A DNA stretch of 14,561 bases, taken from positions 1 through 14,561 of the forward strand of contig CALFPN010000049.1 of NCBI GenBank assembly GCA_937919015.1, read 5' to 3'. The stretch is from an uncultured Clostridia bacterium (GTDB lineage: Bacteria; Bacillota; Clostridia; Lachnospirales; Anaerotignaceae). Shown one piece after another: positions 6,945-13,286 of this stretch (the stretch's first letter is position 1; every line of letters begins with the position of its first letter). A program made the translations under genes and the position numbers. The notes under the pieces are model-generated. The model made no database searches, was not told the origin of the DNA, and saw only the letters and a list, made by a program, of their open reading frames with translations.

Positions 6945-6967
6945 AAATTTCAAAGGAGGAACAAATC

Positions 6968-7351
6968 ATGAAAGAACCTAAATTCTACAAATGCGCACAT
7001 TGTGGCAACATCATCACAAAAATCGAAGACAAAGGTGTTCCCGTATTCTGCTGCGGCCAGAAAATGGATGAACTGGTGCCCAACACATCCGATGGTGCCG
7101 GTGAAAAACATGTTCCTGTCGTAGAAGTGAACGGCAAAGAAGTAAAAGTGGTTGTTGGTGAAGTGACTCACCCCATGATCGAAGAACATCACATCGCATG
7201 GATCTATCTGTACACAAACAAAGGCGGCCAGTTCAAATATCTGGATCACACAGGTGCTCCCGAAGCAGTTTTCGCACTGGCAGAAGGCGAAGAACTGATC
7301 GCAGCTTATGAATACTGCAACCTGCACGGTCTGTGGAAAAAAGAAATCTAA
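6968..7351 (+). CDS. dfx: Desulfoferrodoxin (2Fe superoxide reductase)
   Basis: Cytoplasmic iron protein, 127 residues, that reduces superoxide to hydrogen peroxide without making O2. The N-terminal domain has Cys9, Cys12, Cys28 and Cys29 for the rubredoxin-like Fe(Cys)4 centre I. Centre II ligands are all visible: His48, His68 (THPM), His74 (EEHHIAW), Cys117 and His120 (YCNLHGLW), with the conserved Glu46-Lys47 pair before His48 that assists catalysis. Both iron sites are therefore intact and this is the two-iron class. A near-perfect AAAGGAGGA (6953-6961) precedes the ATG, and with the consensus promoter suggests strong expression. It lies upstream of the flavodiiron fusion, with a hairpin between them, and divergently from a Crp/Fnr regulator. 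Confidence 0.97.
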   Translation: MKEPKFYKCAHCGNIITKIEDKGVPVFCCGQKMDELVPNTSDGAGEKHVPVVEVNGKEVKVVVGEVTHPMIEEHHIAWIYLYTNKGGQFKYLDHTGAPEAVFALAEGEELIAAYEYCNLHGLWKKEI

Positions 7352-7368
7352 TAGAGAAGAATTTTAAG

Positions 7369-7398
7369 GAGGAGGGTGGAAACACTCTCCTCTATTTT
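7369..7398 (+). terminator. Hairpin after desulfoferrodoxin, probable (leaky) terminator
   Basis: GAGGAGGGTG (7369-7378), a GAAA tetraloop, then CACTCTCCTC (7383-7392): a 10-bp stem with one G-U pair on the plus strand, followed by the modest U-rich tail TATTTTCA. The poor T-tract means some read-through into the flavodiiron gene is likely. Confidence 0.65.
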
Positions 7399-7443
7399 CA
7401 TAAATAAGGAAAATGCGGACGGCAAAACATTTCCCTTTCTTTT

Positions 7444-7471
7444 TTGACAATAATCCCTACTAATTTAATCT
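7444..7471 (+). promoter_or_regulatory. Weak candidate promoter of the flavodiiron gene
   Basis: TTGACA at 7444-7449 is a perfect -35, but the best -10 choices (TAATCT at 7466-7471, or TTTAAT at 7464-7469 with a short spacer) are poor. They would also put the transcript start inside or next to the ribosome binding site. The stretch TTGACAAT...CCCTACTAA recurs in the rubrerythrin promoter. Confidence 0.3.
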
Positions 7472-7485
7472 GAGAGGTGTAAATT

Positions 7486-10026
7486 ATGAGAACAATGCAG
7501 CTGAAAAATGATCTGTACTGGGCAGGTATTCTGGATAAAGACCTGAAAGTATTTGATATCATCATGTACACAGAATTTGGTACAACCTATAACTCTTACA
7601 TCCTGAAGGCTGGTGACAAAACCATCCTGTTTGAAACAGCAAAAGAAAAATTCTATGATGACTACAGAGCTGCTTTGACAGAACAGCTGGACATCGATAC
7701 CATTGACTATATCGTAGTCAGCCACACAGAACCTGACCACGCCGGTTCCATTCAGCGTCTGGTGCAGGAAAATCCCAAAGTTAAAATTATTGCCACAGCA
7801 ACAGCAATTTCCTTCCTGAAGGAAATTGTAAATGAAGATTTCTATTCCATCGCAGTGAAAGATGGCGATGAAATGAAGATCGGCAATAAAACACTGAAAT
7901 TCCTGGTGGTGCCTAATCTGCATTGGCCCGACACCATGTATACTTATGTAGTGGAAGATAAAACGCTGGTGACATGTGACTCCTTCGGTTCTCATTATGC
8001 CCATGAAGGGATTCTGCGCAGCACAGTAACCGATTATGAGGGCTATCTGCGTGCCACAAAATATTATTTCGATAACATTCTGGGCCCCTTCAAGCAGCCC
8101 TTCATGGTAGATGCACTGAAACGTGTGCATGAACTGGATATCGACCTGATCTGTCCCGGACATGGCCCCGTGCTGGACAGCCACATTCCTGAACTGATGG
8201 CGATCTATGATGCATGGTGCGAAATGCCCACAAACGAAAAAACAACCGTAGTCATCCCTTATGTAAGTGCTTACGGCTACACAGAACAGCTGGCAGAAAA
8301 GATCACAGAAGGGATCAAAGAAGCCGGCGATATCGACGTAAAATCCTATGATCTGGTAACCGCAGATGCAGGCGTTGTGGCAGGCGAAATTGGCGTTGTG
8401 GCAGGCGAAATTGGCGCAGCGGATGGTATCCTTTTCGGTACACCCACCATTCTGCAGGAAGCCCTGAAACCCATCTGGGATCTGACCACAGGTATGTATG
8501 CACCCATTCACGGCGGCAAACTGGCTTCCGCTTTCGGCAGCTACGGCTGGAGTGGTGAAGGTGTGCCTCATATCATCGAAAGACTGAAGCAGATCAACCT
8601 GCGCGTGGTAGATGGCTTTAAGGTTCGTCTAAAGCCCTCCGAAAAAGATCTGGCAGAAGCTTTTGAATTTGGTTATCAGTTTGGCGTGAAACTGCTGCAG
8701 GGCGAAGAAAAGAAACCTTCCGCAAGAGCGGGCTTGGTGAAATGTCTGGTTTGCGGTGAGATCATTCCTTCTGATTCCGAAGTATGTCCTGTTTGCGGCG
8801 TAGGCCCCGATAACTTTGTTCCCGTAGCGGATCCCGATACAGGCTTCCGCAAAGATTCCGAAGAAAAATTCGTGATCCTGGGCGGCGGTACTGCAGCTCT
8901 GAATGCGGCGAAATCCATTCGTTTGAGAAACAGCACAGCTTCCATCGTGATGCTGTCTGAAGAAAACGAACTGCCTTATGACAGACCTATGCTGACAAAG
9001 GCGATGTTCGGTGCAGTTGCGGGCGGTGCCATTGCCAGCGAACCTGCGGCATGGTACAAAGAAAACAATGTTGACCTGAGACTGAACAGCAAAGTAGAAA
9101 AACTGGATGCAGAGAAAAAAGAAGTCATCCTGACAGATGGCTCTGTATTCTCCTATGATAAATGCGTATACGCACTGGGTTCCTCCAGCTTCATCCCTCC
9201 TTTCAAAGGCAAAGACCTGCCCGAAGTGGTATCCGTTCGTGCCATCAAGGACGTGGAAAAAGTAAAAGAGCTGGCGAAGGGCGCGAAGAATGCAGTTGTC
9301 ATCGGCGGCGGCGTTCTGGGTCTGGAAGCAGCTTGGGAACTGAGAAAAGCAAAACTGAACGTAACGGTTCTGGAAGGTGCTCCCGTTCTGATGGCGGGCA
9401 AGGTAGACCCCGAAACCGTACGTATCCTGACAGATGTAGCAAAACAGAAAGGCATCGAAATCCGTGTGGGCGTGAAGATCGACGAGATCAGCGGTACAGA
9501 CCACGTGGAAGGTGTTGTGGCTGACGGCGAAAAACTGGCAGCAGACCTGGTTCTGGTATCCACGGGCGTTCGTGCAAACATCGCCATCGCACAGGCTGCA
9601 GGTCTGGCAACAGACAGAGCAGTCATCGTAGATGCAAATATGGAATCTTCCGTAAAAGGTATCTACGCGGCAGGCGACTGCGCACAGTACAATGGCGCAA
9701 ACATCACCATCTGGCCCGTGGCTTCCGAAATGGGTCGCATCGCAGGTGCAAATGCAGCAGGCGAAGCACTGGTTTACCAGCCTGATGTAAACGGCATGAG
9801 CTTCCATGGTATGGGCACAAGCCTGTTCTCCATCGGCGATATCGGCACAAAAGAAGGCGTTTCCTACAAAACAGTGGAAATCAAAGATGACAAGAAACAG
9901 ACATTGGAAAAAATCTGGTTCCGTAACAATGTCATCAGCGGTGCTGTACTGGTGGGCGACCTGTCCCGCATGGCAGAGATGATTGATGCAGTAAAATATA
10001 AAAAATGCTTTAAAGAAGTCTTTTAA
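7486..10026 (+). CDS. Multidomain flavodiiron protein: FDP core, short rubredoxin, NAD(P)H:rubredoxin oxidoreductase
   Basis: 846-residue cytoplasmic enzyme expected to reduce O2 to water (or NO to N2O) with NAD(P)H. Residues 1-250 are the metallo-beta-lactamase-like diiron domain with SHTEPDHAG (His80, Glu82, Asp84), His146, Asp165 and PGHG His226. About 252-400 form the FMN-binding flavodoxin domain. A short-spaced rubredoxin follows, CLVC then CPVC (Cys420, 423, 434, 437), with only 10 residues between pairs. About 462-846 are an FAD/NAD oxidoreductase with ILGGGTAA, VVIGGGVLGLEAA (about 604-616) and YAAGDCAQ (Asp731). This order matches the class F flavodiiron proteins known from Clostridioides difficile, in which the full electron chain is one polypeptide. 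GAGAGGTG at 7471-7478 is the ribosome binding site. A 21-bp tandem duplication adds seven residues in the flavodoxin domain. Confidence 0.95.
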   Translation: MRTMQLKNDLYWAGILDKDLKVFDIIMYTEFGTTYNSYILKAGDKTILFETAKEKFYDDYRAALTEQLDIDTIDYIVVSHTEPDHAGSIQRLVQENPKVKIIATATAISFLKEIVNEDFYSIAVKDGDEMKIGNKTLKFLVVPNLHWPDTMYTYVVEDKTLVTCDSFGSHYAHEGILRSTVTDYEGYLRATKYYFDNILGPFKQPFMVDALKRVHELDIDLICPGHGPVLDSHIPELMAIYDAWCEMPTNEKTTVVIPYVSAYGYTEQLAEKITEGIKEAGDIDVKSYDLVTADAGVVAGEIGVVAGEIGAADGILFGTPTILQEALKPIWDLTTGMYAPIHGGKLASAFGSYGWSGEGVPHIIERLKQINLRVVDGFKVRLKPSEKDLAEAFEFGYQFGVKLLQGEEKKPSARAGLVKCLVCGEIIPSDSEVCPVCGVGPDNFVPVADPDTGFRKDSEEKFVILGGGTAALNAAKSIRLRNSTASIVMLSEENELPYDRPMLTKAMFGAVAGGAIASEPAAWYKENNVDLRLNSKVEKLDAEKKEVILTDGSVFSYDKCVYALGSSSFIPPFKGKDLPEVVSVRAIKDVEKVKELAKGAKNAVVIGGGVLGLEAAWELRKAKLNVTVLEGAPVLMAGKVDPETVRILTDVAKQKGIEIRVGVKIDEISGTDHVEGVVADGEKLAADLVLVSTGVRANIAIAQAAGLATDRAVIVDANMESSVKGIYAAGDCAQYNGANITIWPVASEMGRIAGANAAGEALVYQPDVNGMSFHGMGTSLFSIGDIGTKEGVSYKTVEIKDDKKQTLEKIWFRNNVISGAVLVGDLSRMAEMIDAVKYKKCFKEVF
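8371..8412 (+). repeat. Exact 21-bp in-frame tandem duplication
   Basis: Positions 8371-8391 and 8392-8412 are identical, each encoding GVVAGEI (residues 296-302 and 303-309) within the flavodoxin domain of the flavodiiron fusion. The repeat begins GGCGTTGTGG and ends GCGAAATT. The exact nucleotide identity points to a recent slippage event or to an assembly artefact. Confidence 0.95.
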
Positions 10027-10057
10027 GACATCCGTATAAATAGGGTTCAAGTTAGGT

Positions 10058-10177
10058 AGAAAACGATTCGTAAAACTTCGTTTTACTCATCCACTTGCTC
10101 CGCAAGTGATTTTTACCAACCGTAACCGAAAAATTCTGCAAGCAGATTTTTCAGTTCGATTGCTAAAATCGTTTTCT
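10058..10177. repeat. Intergenic multi-hairpin element (closing stem and three arms)
   Basis: An 11-bp outer stem, AGAAAACGATT (10058-10068) with AATCGTTTTCT (10167-10177), encloses three hairpins. Arm 1 is GTAAAAC (10070-10076)/GTTTTAC (10080-10086). Arm 2 is CACTTGC (10092-10098)/GCAAGTG (10102-10108). Arm 3 is GAAAAATTCTGC (10128-10139)/GCAGATTTTTC (10142-10152) with one bulged T, extended beyond a mismatch by AAC (10124-10126)/GTT (10154-10156). It lies between the flavodiiron stop and its terminator. It could be a mobile miniature element or repeat, or a structured RNA in the 3' UTR. No flanking target-site duplication was seen, and no second copy occurs in this window. Confidence 0.7.
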
Positions 10178-10205
10178 CCGCCTTCTTTGATATACTCTCT
10201 TAAGG

Positions 10206-10229
10206 AAAAGCACCCGAAAGGGTGCTTTT
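10206..10229 (+). terminator. Intrinsic terminator after the flavodiiron gene
   Basis: AAAAGCACCC (10206-10215), GAAA loop, GGGTGCTTTT (10220-10229). A perfect 10-bp stem, A-rich before and T-rich after, which could act on either strand. It lies 180 nt past the flavodiiron stop, so the multi-hairpin element would be in that transcript. Confidence 0.85.
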
Positions 10230-10287
10230 CTGATGCAACAAAACAGTGCCAACCTTCGTCCAAAAAGGAGAAAGAGAGGTGCTGTCT

Positions 10288-10722
10288 ATGAAGAAACTGT
10301 TATGCTTGTTGCTATTTGTTGGATTGCTGACGGGCTGTCAGCCTATGGATGAGGGGGATCCGGACAGTTACGAGATCCCTGCCGATGAATATCATTGGGC
10401 GGAAGTGGGGGCAACCATCCTTCTGCCGGAAGGGACGATGGAACATTGCGATGTGCATATGGCAGAAAGCGGTGCCCTCTGGTTTGATTTTCATGATGGG
10501 GGAGACACAGCTTTCTGGCTGGAAGCATGGGAAAAAGGTGCGGAAGAACCGCTGGAGGAACAGCTGGGCGTATTCACTCTTGGGGAAACGGATACCCATG
10601 TGATTCAGGTGATGACTTCCACCTGCGGCACTTTGAATAACGAAAAAATTCGCCCTTTGTGGGAGGAAATGCGGGCGAAAGCCGCGGAAATGACAGAAGA
10701 GAATATCGTGCTGACGGAATAG
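10288..10722 (+). CDS. Small lipoprotein of unknown function
   Basis: 144-residue predicted membrane-anchored lipoprotein. MKKLLCLLLFVGLLTGC is a type II signal peptide with lipobox LLTG-C, Cys17 being the lipidated residue. The mature part is acidic, with about 125 residues rich in Glu, Asp and Trp (YHWAEVGATILLPEG, DGGDTAFWLEAWEKG) and two further cysteines (Cys54 and one near residue 113). I do not recognise a family. The start at 10288 is favoured by GAGAGGTG (10274-10281) and by the signal peptide; an in-frame ATG at 10246 would bury the signal peptide behind 14 residues. It stands between two terminators, so it is probably monocistronic, though no clear promoter was found in the short space after the upstream terminator. 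Confidence 0.82.
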   Translation: MKKLLCLLLFVGLLTGCQPMDEGDPDSYEIPADEYHWAEVGATILLPEGTMEHCDVHMAESGALWFDFHDGGDTAFWLEAWEKGAEEPLEEQLGVFTLGETDTHVIQVMTSTCGTLNNEKIRPLWEEMRAKAAEMTEENIVLTE

Positions 10723-10723
10723 A

Positions 10724-10749
10724 AAAAAGCCCCCAAAAAGGGGCTTTTT
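10724..10749. terminator. Bidirectional terminator between lipoprotein and lectin-protein genes
   Basis: AAAAAGCCCC (10724-10733), 6-nt loop, GGGGCTTTTT (10740-10749). It starts 2 nt after the lipoprotein stop and serves both it and the convergent minus-strand gene ending at 10766. Confidence 0.92.
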
Positions 10750-10765
10750 GTTGTTTGGTTTGGAA

Positions 10766-12303
10766 TCAGAAAATTTTCCATTTCTGGTTGTAAGCATTGT
10801 TGAGCGTCCATGTTGTTACATTGGTATTGTTGGTTTTCTGGCCTTTATATGCATCCAGACAAACTTTTTCGTTTAATTTCGGGCAGAGATAATAGCTGCC
10901 GTTATCCGCTTTTTTCACTTTCCAGATCTGCGCATTGCTGCCGTTGGAGCCCCACTGCTGTACATTTGTGCCGGCTTTGCTGTTGCCGCCTTTTACATCC
11001 AGTGCTTTGCCGGAAGCAACGCTGGTGATGGTGTAATAGTCATTGCCCAGATGTTTGAATTTCCATTTTTGTGCATTTGTGCCGTTTGCTTTGTAAATCT
11101 GAACATTTGCACCGTTTTCTTTGCTGGCACCGGATACATCCAGTCTCATGTTTGTTGCATAATTAGGAGCGATTTCATAGGTGCCGTTTTTGATCAGCTG
11201 GGTTGCTTTCGCTTTGGGTGCTGTAGTAGTCAGATAGCTGCTGTAGGAATAGCCGCTTTTGCCGTTGTATGTGACATACCACCAGCTGCCGCTGTTTTTA
11301 GAAGGCGTCACTTTTACAGCCGCGCCTTCGGGGATCAGTGTCTGCTGTCCGTAATTGGAACCGGGGCCTTGGCGCATTACCAGTGTGCCGTCTGTGCCTT
11401 TTACATAATAGGTCTTGGTGGCAGCATTGGTGTTGGCCGTTGTGGAGGTGTTTTTGCTCCATACTGCAAAAAGCATCGTGTCGCTGTCAATTTTCTGGCT
11501 TTCCGTTACTTTCAGGGAAGCAACGGCTGTATTGACTCGATACCAGCCCTTCAGGGTATAGCCGCTTCTGGTGGCTTTGGGGAAAGAACCCAGAGCGGAA
11601 CCCTTTATGATGGTTCTGGAGCTTTCGGAAACTGTGCCGCCGTTGCCGTTGAACATGACCTGAACTGTCTGGGCGGCGGGGGTGGTGTTAGTTGCTGTAT
11701 TTTTTTTAGAATGAATGATTTTCAGCTCTACGGTATGAGAAAGTGCATCGTTGGTTACAGTCACCTTTTTCTTATCGTATCTCATGGTATTATCCAGGAA
11801 GGTATTGATGTTAGGATAGACATAATAACGTCCCTGATTTGTGGAACCGTCAAAGTTGGATTCGTATACATGGATACGGTTGGAATTGTCCACCTGATGC
11901 AGATGCATGATGTGAGAACCACCGTAGGAGGAAGTGACACGGATGGCATCGCCGGGAACTGCGATGGTTTTCAGCTGATTCAGCAGGGAAGAAGCAGTGC
12001 TGTGGTTTGTGATGGTAACGGTATTGTTTTTGTTAGACAGTCCATCTGTGTGCCCATAAAGATTGTTGAAAATATAGCGGGAAAAGGCCTGACACTGATA
12101 TGCGCCGCTATACTGATACTTTGTATTTGTATAGGAGTTGCTTTGGCTGTAAACGGTTTTATTCCAATTTGCGGTAATTGTGTCCAGTTGACACTCCTTG
12201 TGCCTGCTGCGGAAGCGGTAGCCGGCAGCAGCGTAAAGCAGAATACCACTGACAGGAATATTGCAAACCAACGTTTGCGGTTTTGTTTTCTTTGTTCTTT
12301 CAT
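10766..12303 (-). pseudogene. Secreted CHAP/NlpC-like, InlB-repeat, SH3, ricin-lectin protein, apparent frameshift
   Basis: The ATG at 12303, behind AAAAGGGGG (12312-12320), begins a good signal peptide (MKEQRKQNRKRW, hydrophobic stretch, PATASA-AGT), but that frame loses sense after about residue 37. The remaining body is open in the frame one base earlier, from about 12215 to the stop at 10766, consistent with loss of one base near 12190-12215. The body contains a CHAP/NlpC-like region (YQCQAFSRYIF cysteine, PGDAIRV, GGSHIMHLHQ histidines) and an InlB B-repeat-like module (FNGNGGTV through GYTLKGWYRV to LFAVWSK). An SH3 domain (LVMRQGPGSNYG, WWYVTYNGKSGY) follows, then a ricin-type beta-trefoil with three QxW motifs (AQKWKF, AQIWKV, NQKWKIF). 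It is probably an extracellular cell-wall or glycan-acting protein. The long intact body argues for a recent mutation or a base-calling error. Confidence 0.8.
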
Positions 12304-12341
12304 AAATAGTTCCCCCTTTTTTGCGAACGCATTCTACCTGC

Positions 12342-12370
12342 ATTTTAGCATAGATCAGCAGGGATTTCCA
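12342..12370 (-). promoter_or_regulatory. Probable promoter of the secreted lectin protein
   Basis: On the minus strand, TGGAAA (12365-12370), 17 nt, then TAAAAT (12342-12347) preceded by TG at the extended -10 position. It would start transcription about 30 nt before the ATG at 12303, consistent with that ATG being the true start. Confidence 0.55.
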
Positions 12371-12427
12371 CGGGCGTTTTGACTGTATTTTTCCTTCGAT
12401 TCTTGTAAATTTATTTTTTAATCCAAA

Positions 12428-12453
12428 TAAAAAAGAGCCTTACGGCTCTTTTT
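12428..12453 (-). terminator. Intrinsic terminator of the rubrerythrin gene
   Basis: Plus-strand AAAAAGAGCC (to 12439), 4-nt loop, GGCTCTTTTT (12444-12453). On the minus strand it ends in a run of T, 50 nt past the rubrerythrin stop and upstream of the next gene's promoter. Confidence 0.88.
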
Positions 12454-12504
12454 CATTAGGGATAATATGAGTTATGGATTTTCTTCTTTATGGCATTTTT
12501 GAGA

Positions 12505-13053
12505 TTAGTAGTTCTGGCACAGCAGCTGGAAGTAAGCCTGAGGATGTTCACATACAGGGCACATACCGGGAGCCTGTTTGCCTACATGGATATGACCACA
12601 GTTTGCGCACTGCCAAATCATGTCGCCGTCTCTGGAGAATACCAGGCCGCCTTCTACGTTAGCCAGCAGTTTGCGATATCTTTCTTCGTGTTCTTTTTCG
12701 ATTTTGCCTACTGCTTCGAACAGGTAAGCGATGCGGTCGAAGCCTTCTTCTCTTGCTTCTTTTGCCATTCTGTCATACATATCTGTCCATTCGTAGTTTT
12801 CGCCCTGTGCGGCGTCCAGCAGATTTTCAGCTGTACCGGGGATATCGCTGTCATGCAGCAGTTTGAACCAGATTTTTGCATGTTCCTTTTCGTTGTTTGC
12901 TGTTTCCAGGAACAGAGCTGCGATCTGTTCGTAGCCTTCTTTTTTCGCTTTGGAAGCGTAGTATGTGTATTTATTTCTTGCCATGGATTCGCCTGCAAAT
13001 GCTTCCTGCAGGTTTTTTTCTGTTTTTGTACCTTTGATATCGAATTTCTGCAT
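12505..13053 (-). CDS. rbr: Rubrerythrin
   Basis: Cytoplasmic peroxidase of anaerobes, 182 residues, reducing hydrogen peroxide to water. The N-terminal four-helix ferritin-like domain holds the diiron site: AFAGESMARN (Glu22), NEKEHAK (Glu55, His58), MAKEAREEG (Glu99, Glu102) and KIEKEHEERY (Glu119, His122). The C-terminal rubredoxin domain has CANC (149/152) and CPVC (165/168), with 12 residues between the pairs, the spacing usual for rubrerythrins. All metal ligands appear present. Start supported by GAGGAGGA at 13062-13069. Its promoter and leader closely match those of desulfoferrodoxin, implying shared control. Electrons would come from a rubredoxin and its reductase, possibly from the flavodiiron fusion's reductase part, though that is speculative. 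Confidence 0.97.
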   Translation of the reverse strand: MQKFDIKGTKTEKNLQEAFAGESMARNKYTYYASKAKKEGYEQIAALFLETANNEKEHAKIWFKLLHDSDIPGTAENLLDAAQGENYEWTDMYDRMAKEAREEGFDRIAYLFEAVGKIEKEHEERYRKLLANVEGGLVFSRDGDMIWQCANCGHIHVGKQAPGMCPVCEHPQAYFQLLCQNY

Positions 13054-13075
13054 AATGTTTTCCTCCTCTTAAATA

Positions 13076-13136
13076 ATACTCTCTCTTTGTATTTGCATTC
13101 TAAATAATAATAATTCTTATTTAATATCTTGTCTAA
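13076..13136 (-). promoter_or_regulatory. Conserved leader/operator region shared with desulfoferrodoxin
   Basis: Minus-strand counterpart of 6884-6944: TTAGACAAGATAT, GAATTATTATT and AAAGAGAGAGTAT in the same register relative to the -10. It contains TAAATAA and TTATTTA as a 7-bp inverted repeat spanning the AATTATTATT core, similar to a PerR box. Probable peroxide-regulator site; regulator not identified in the window. Confidence 0.5.
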
Positions 13137-13165
13137 ATTATATCCGCTTAGTAGGGGATTGTCAA
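13137..13165 (-). promoter_or_regulatory. Consensus sigma-A promoter of the rubrerythrin gene
   Basis: On the minus strand, TTGACA (13160-13165), 17 nt, TATAAT (13137-13142): a perfect promoter. Transcription would start near 13130 and give a leader of about 75 nt. Confidence 0.9.
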
Positions 13166-13245
13166 TAGGTTTTTTGGAAAAAGTTTCATATTTTTCTAAC
13201 ACCCATCGGTCAATCCTTTTTCCGCAATACCAAGGGGGAAGGATT

Positions 13246-13275
13246 AAAAAGCCGCATATCTGAAAGATATGCGGC
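13246..13275 (-). terminator. Intrinsic terminator of the arg operon
   Basis: GCCGCATATC (13251-13260), 5-nt loop, GATATGCGGC (13266-13275): a perfect 10-bp stem. On the minus strand it is followed by five T (13246-13250). It begins 11 nt past the argF stop. Confidence 0.92.
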
Positions 13276-13286
13276 AAATGTTTGAT

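Noticed and set aside
8629..10050. 473-residue minus-strand open frame opposite the flavodiiron gene
   Set aside because: It is a shadow of strongly biased codon use in the real gene; its translation is rich in Cys, His and Phe, matches no family I know and has no ribosome binding site of note. The 368-residue frame at 7465-8571 is the same kind of artefact.
10106..10291. Short open frame of 61 codons within the multi-hairpin element
   Set aside because: It spans a structured element and a terminator and has no proper ribosome binding site; coding is less likely than structure.
12190..12215. Programmed -1 frameshift in the secreted lectin gene
   Set aside because: No X-XXY-YYZ slippery heptamer or following pseudoknot was visible; mutation or sequencing error is simpler.
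11051..12382. 443-residue plus-strand open frame opposite the secreted lectin gene
   Set aside because: The translation is Cys/Gly/Ile-rich with no recognisable domain, whereas the minus strand has clear SH3, InlB and ricin motifs.
13212..13245. 12-bp imperfect inverted repeat (AATCC...GGATT) between the arg terminator and the rubrerythrin promoter
   Set aside because: The stem needs three G-U pairs on the plus strand, where no gene is transcribed; not supported as a terminator or riboswitch.
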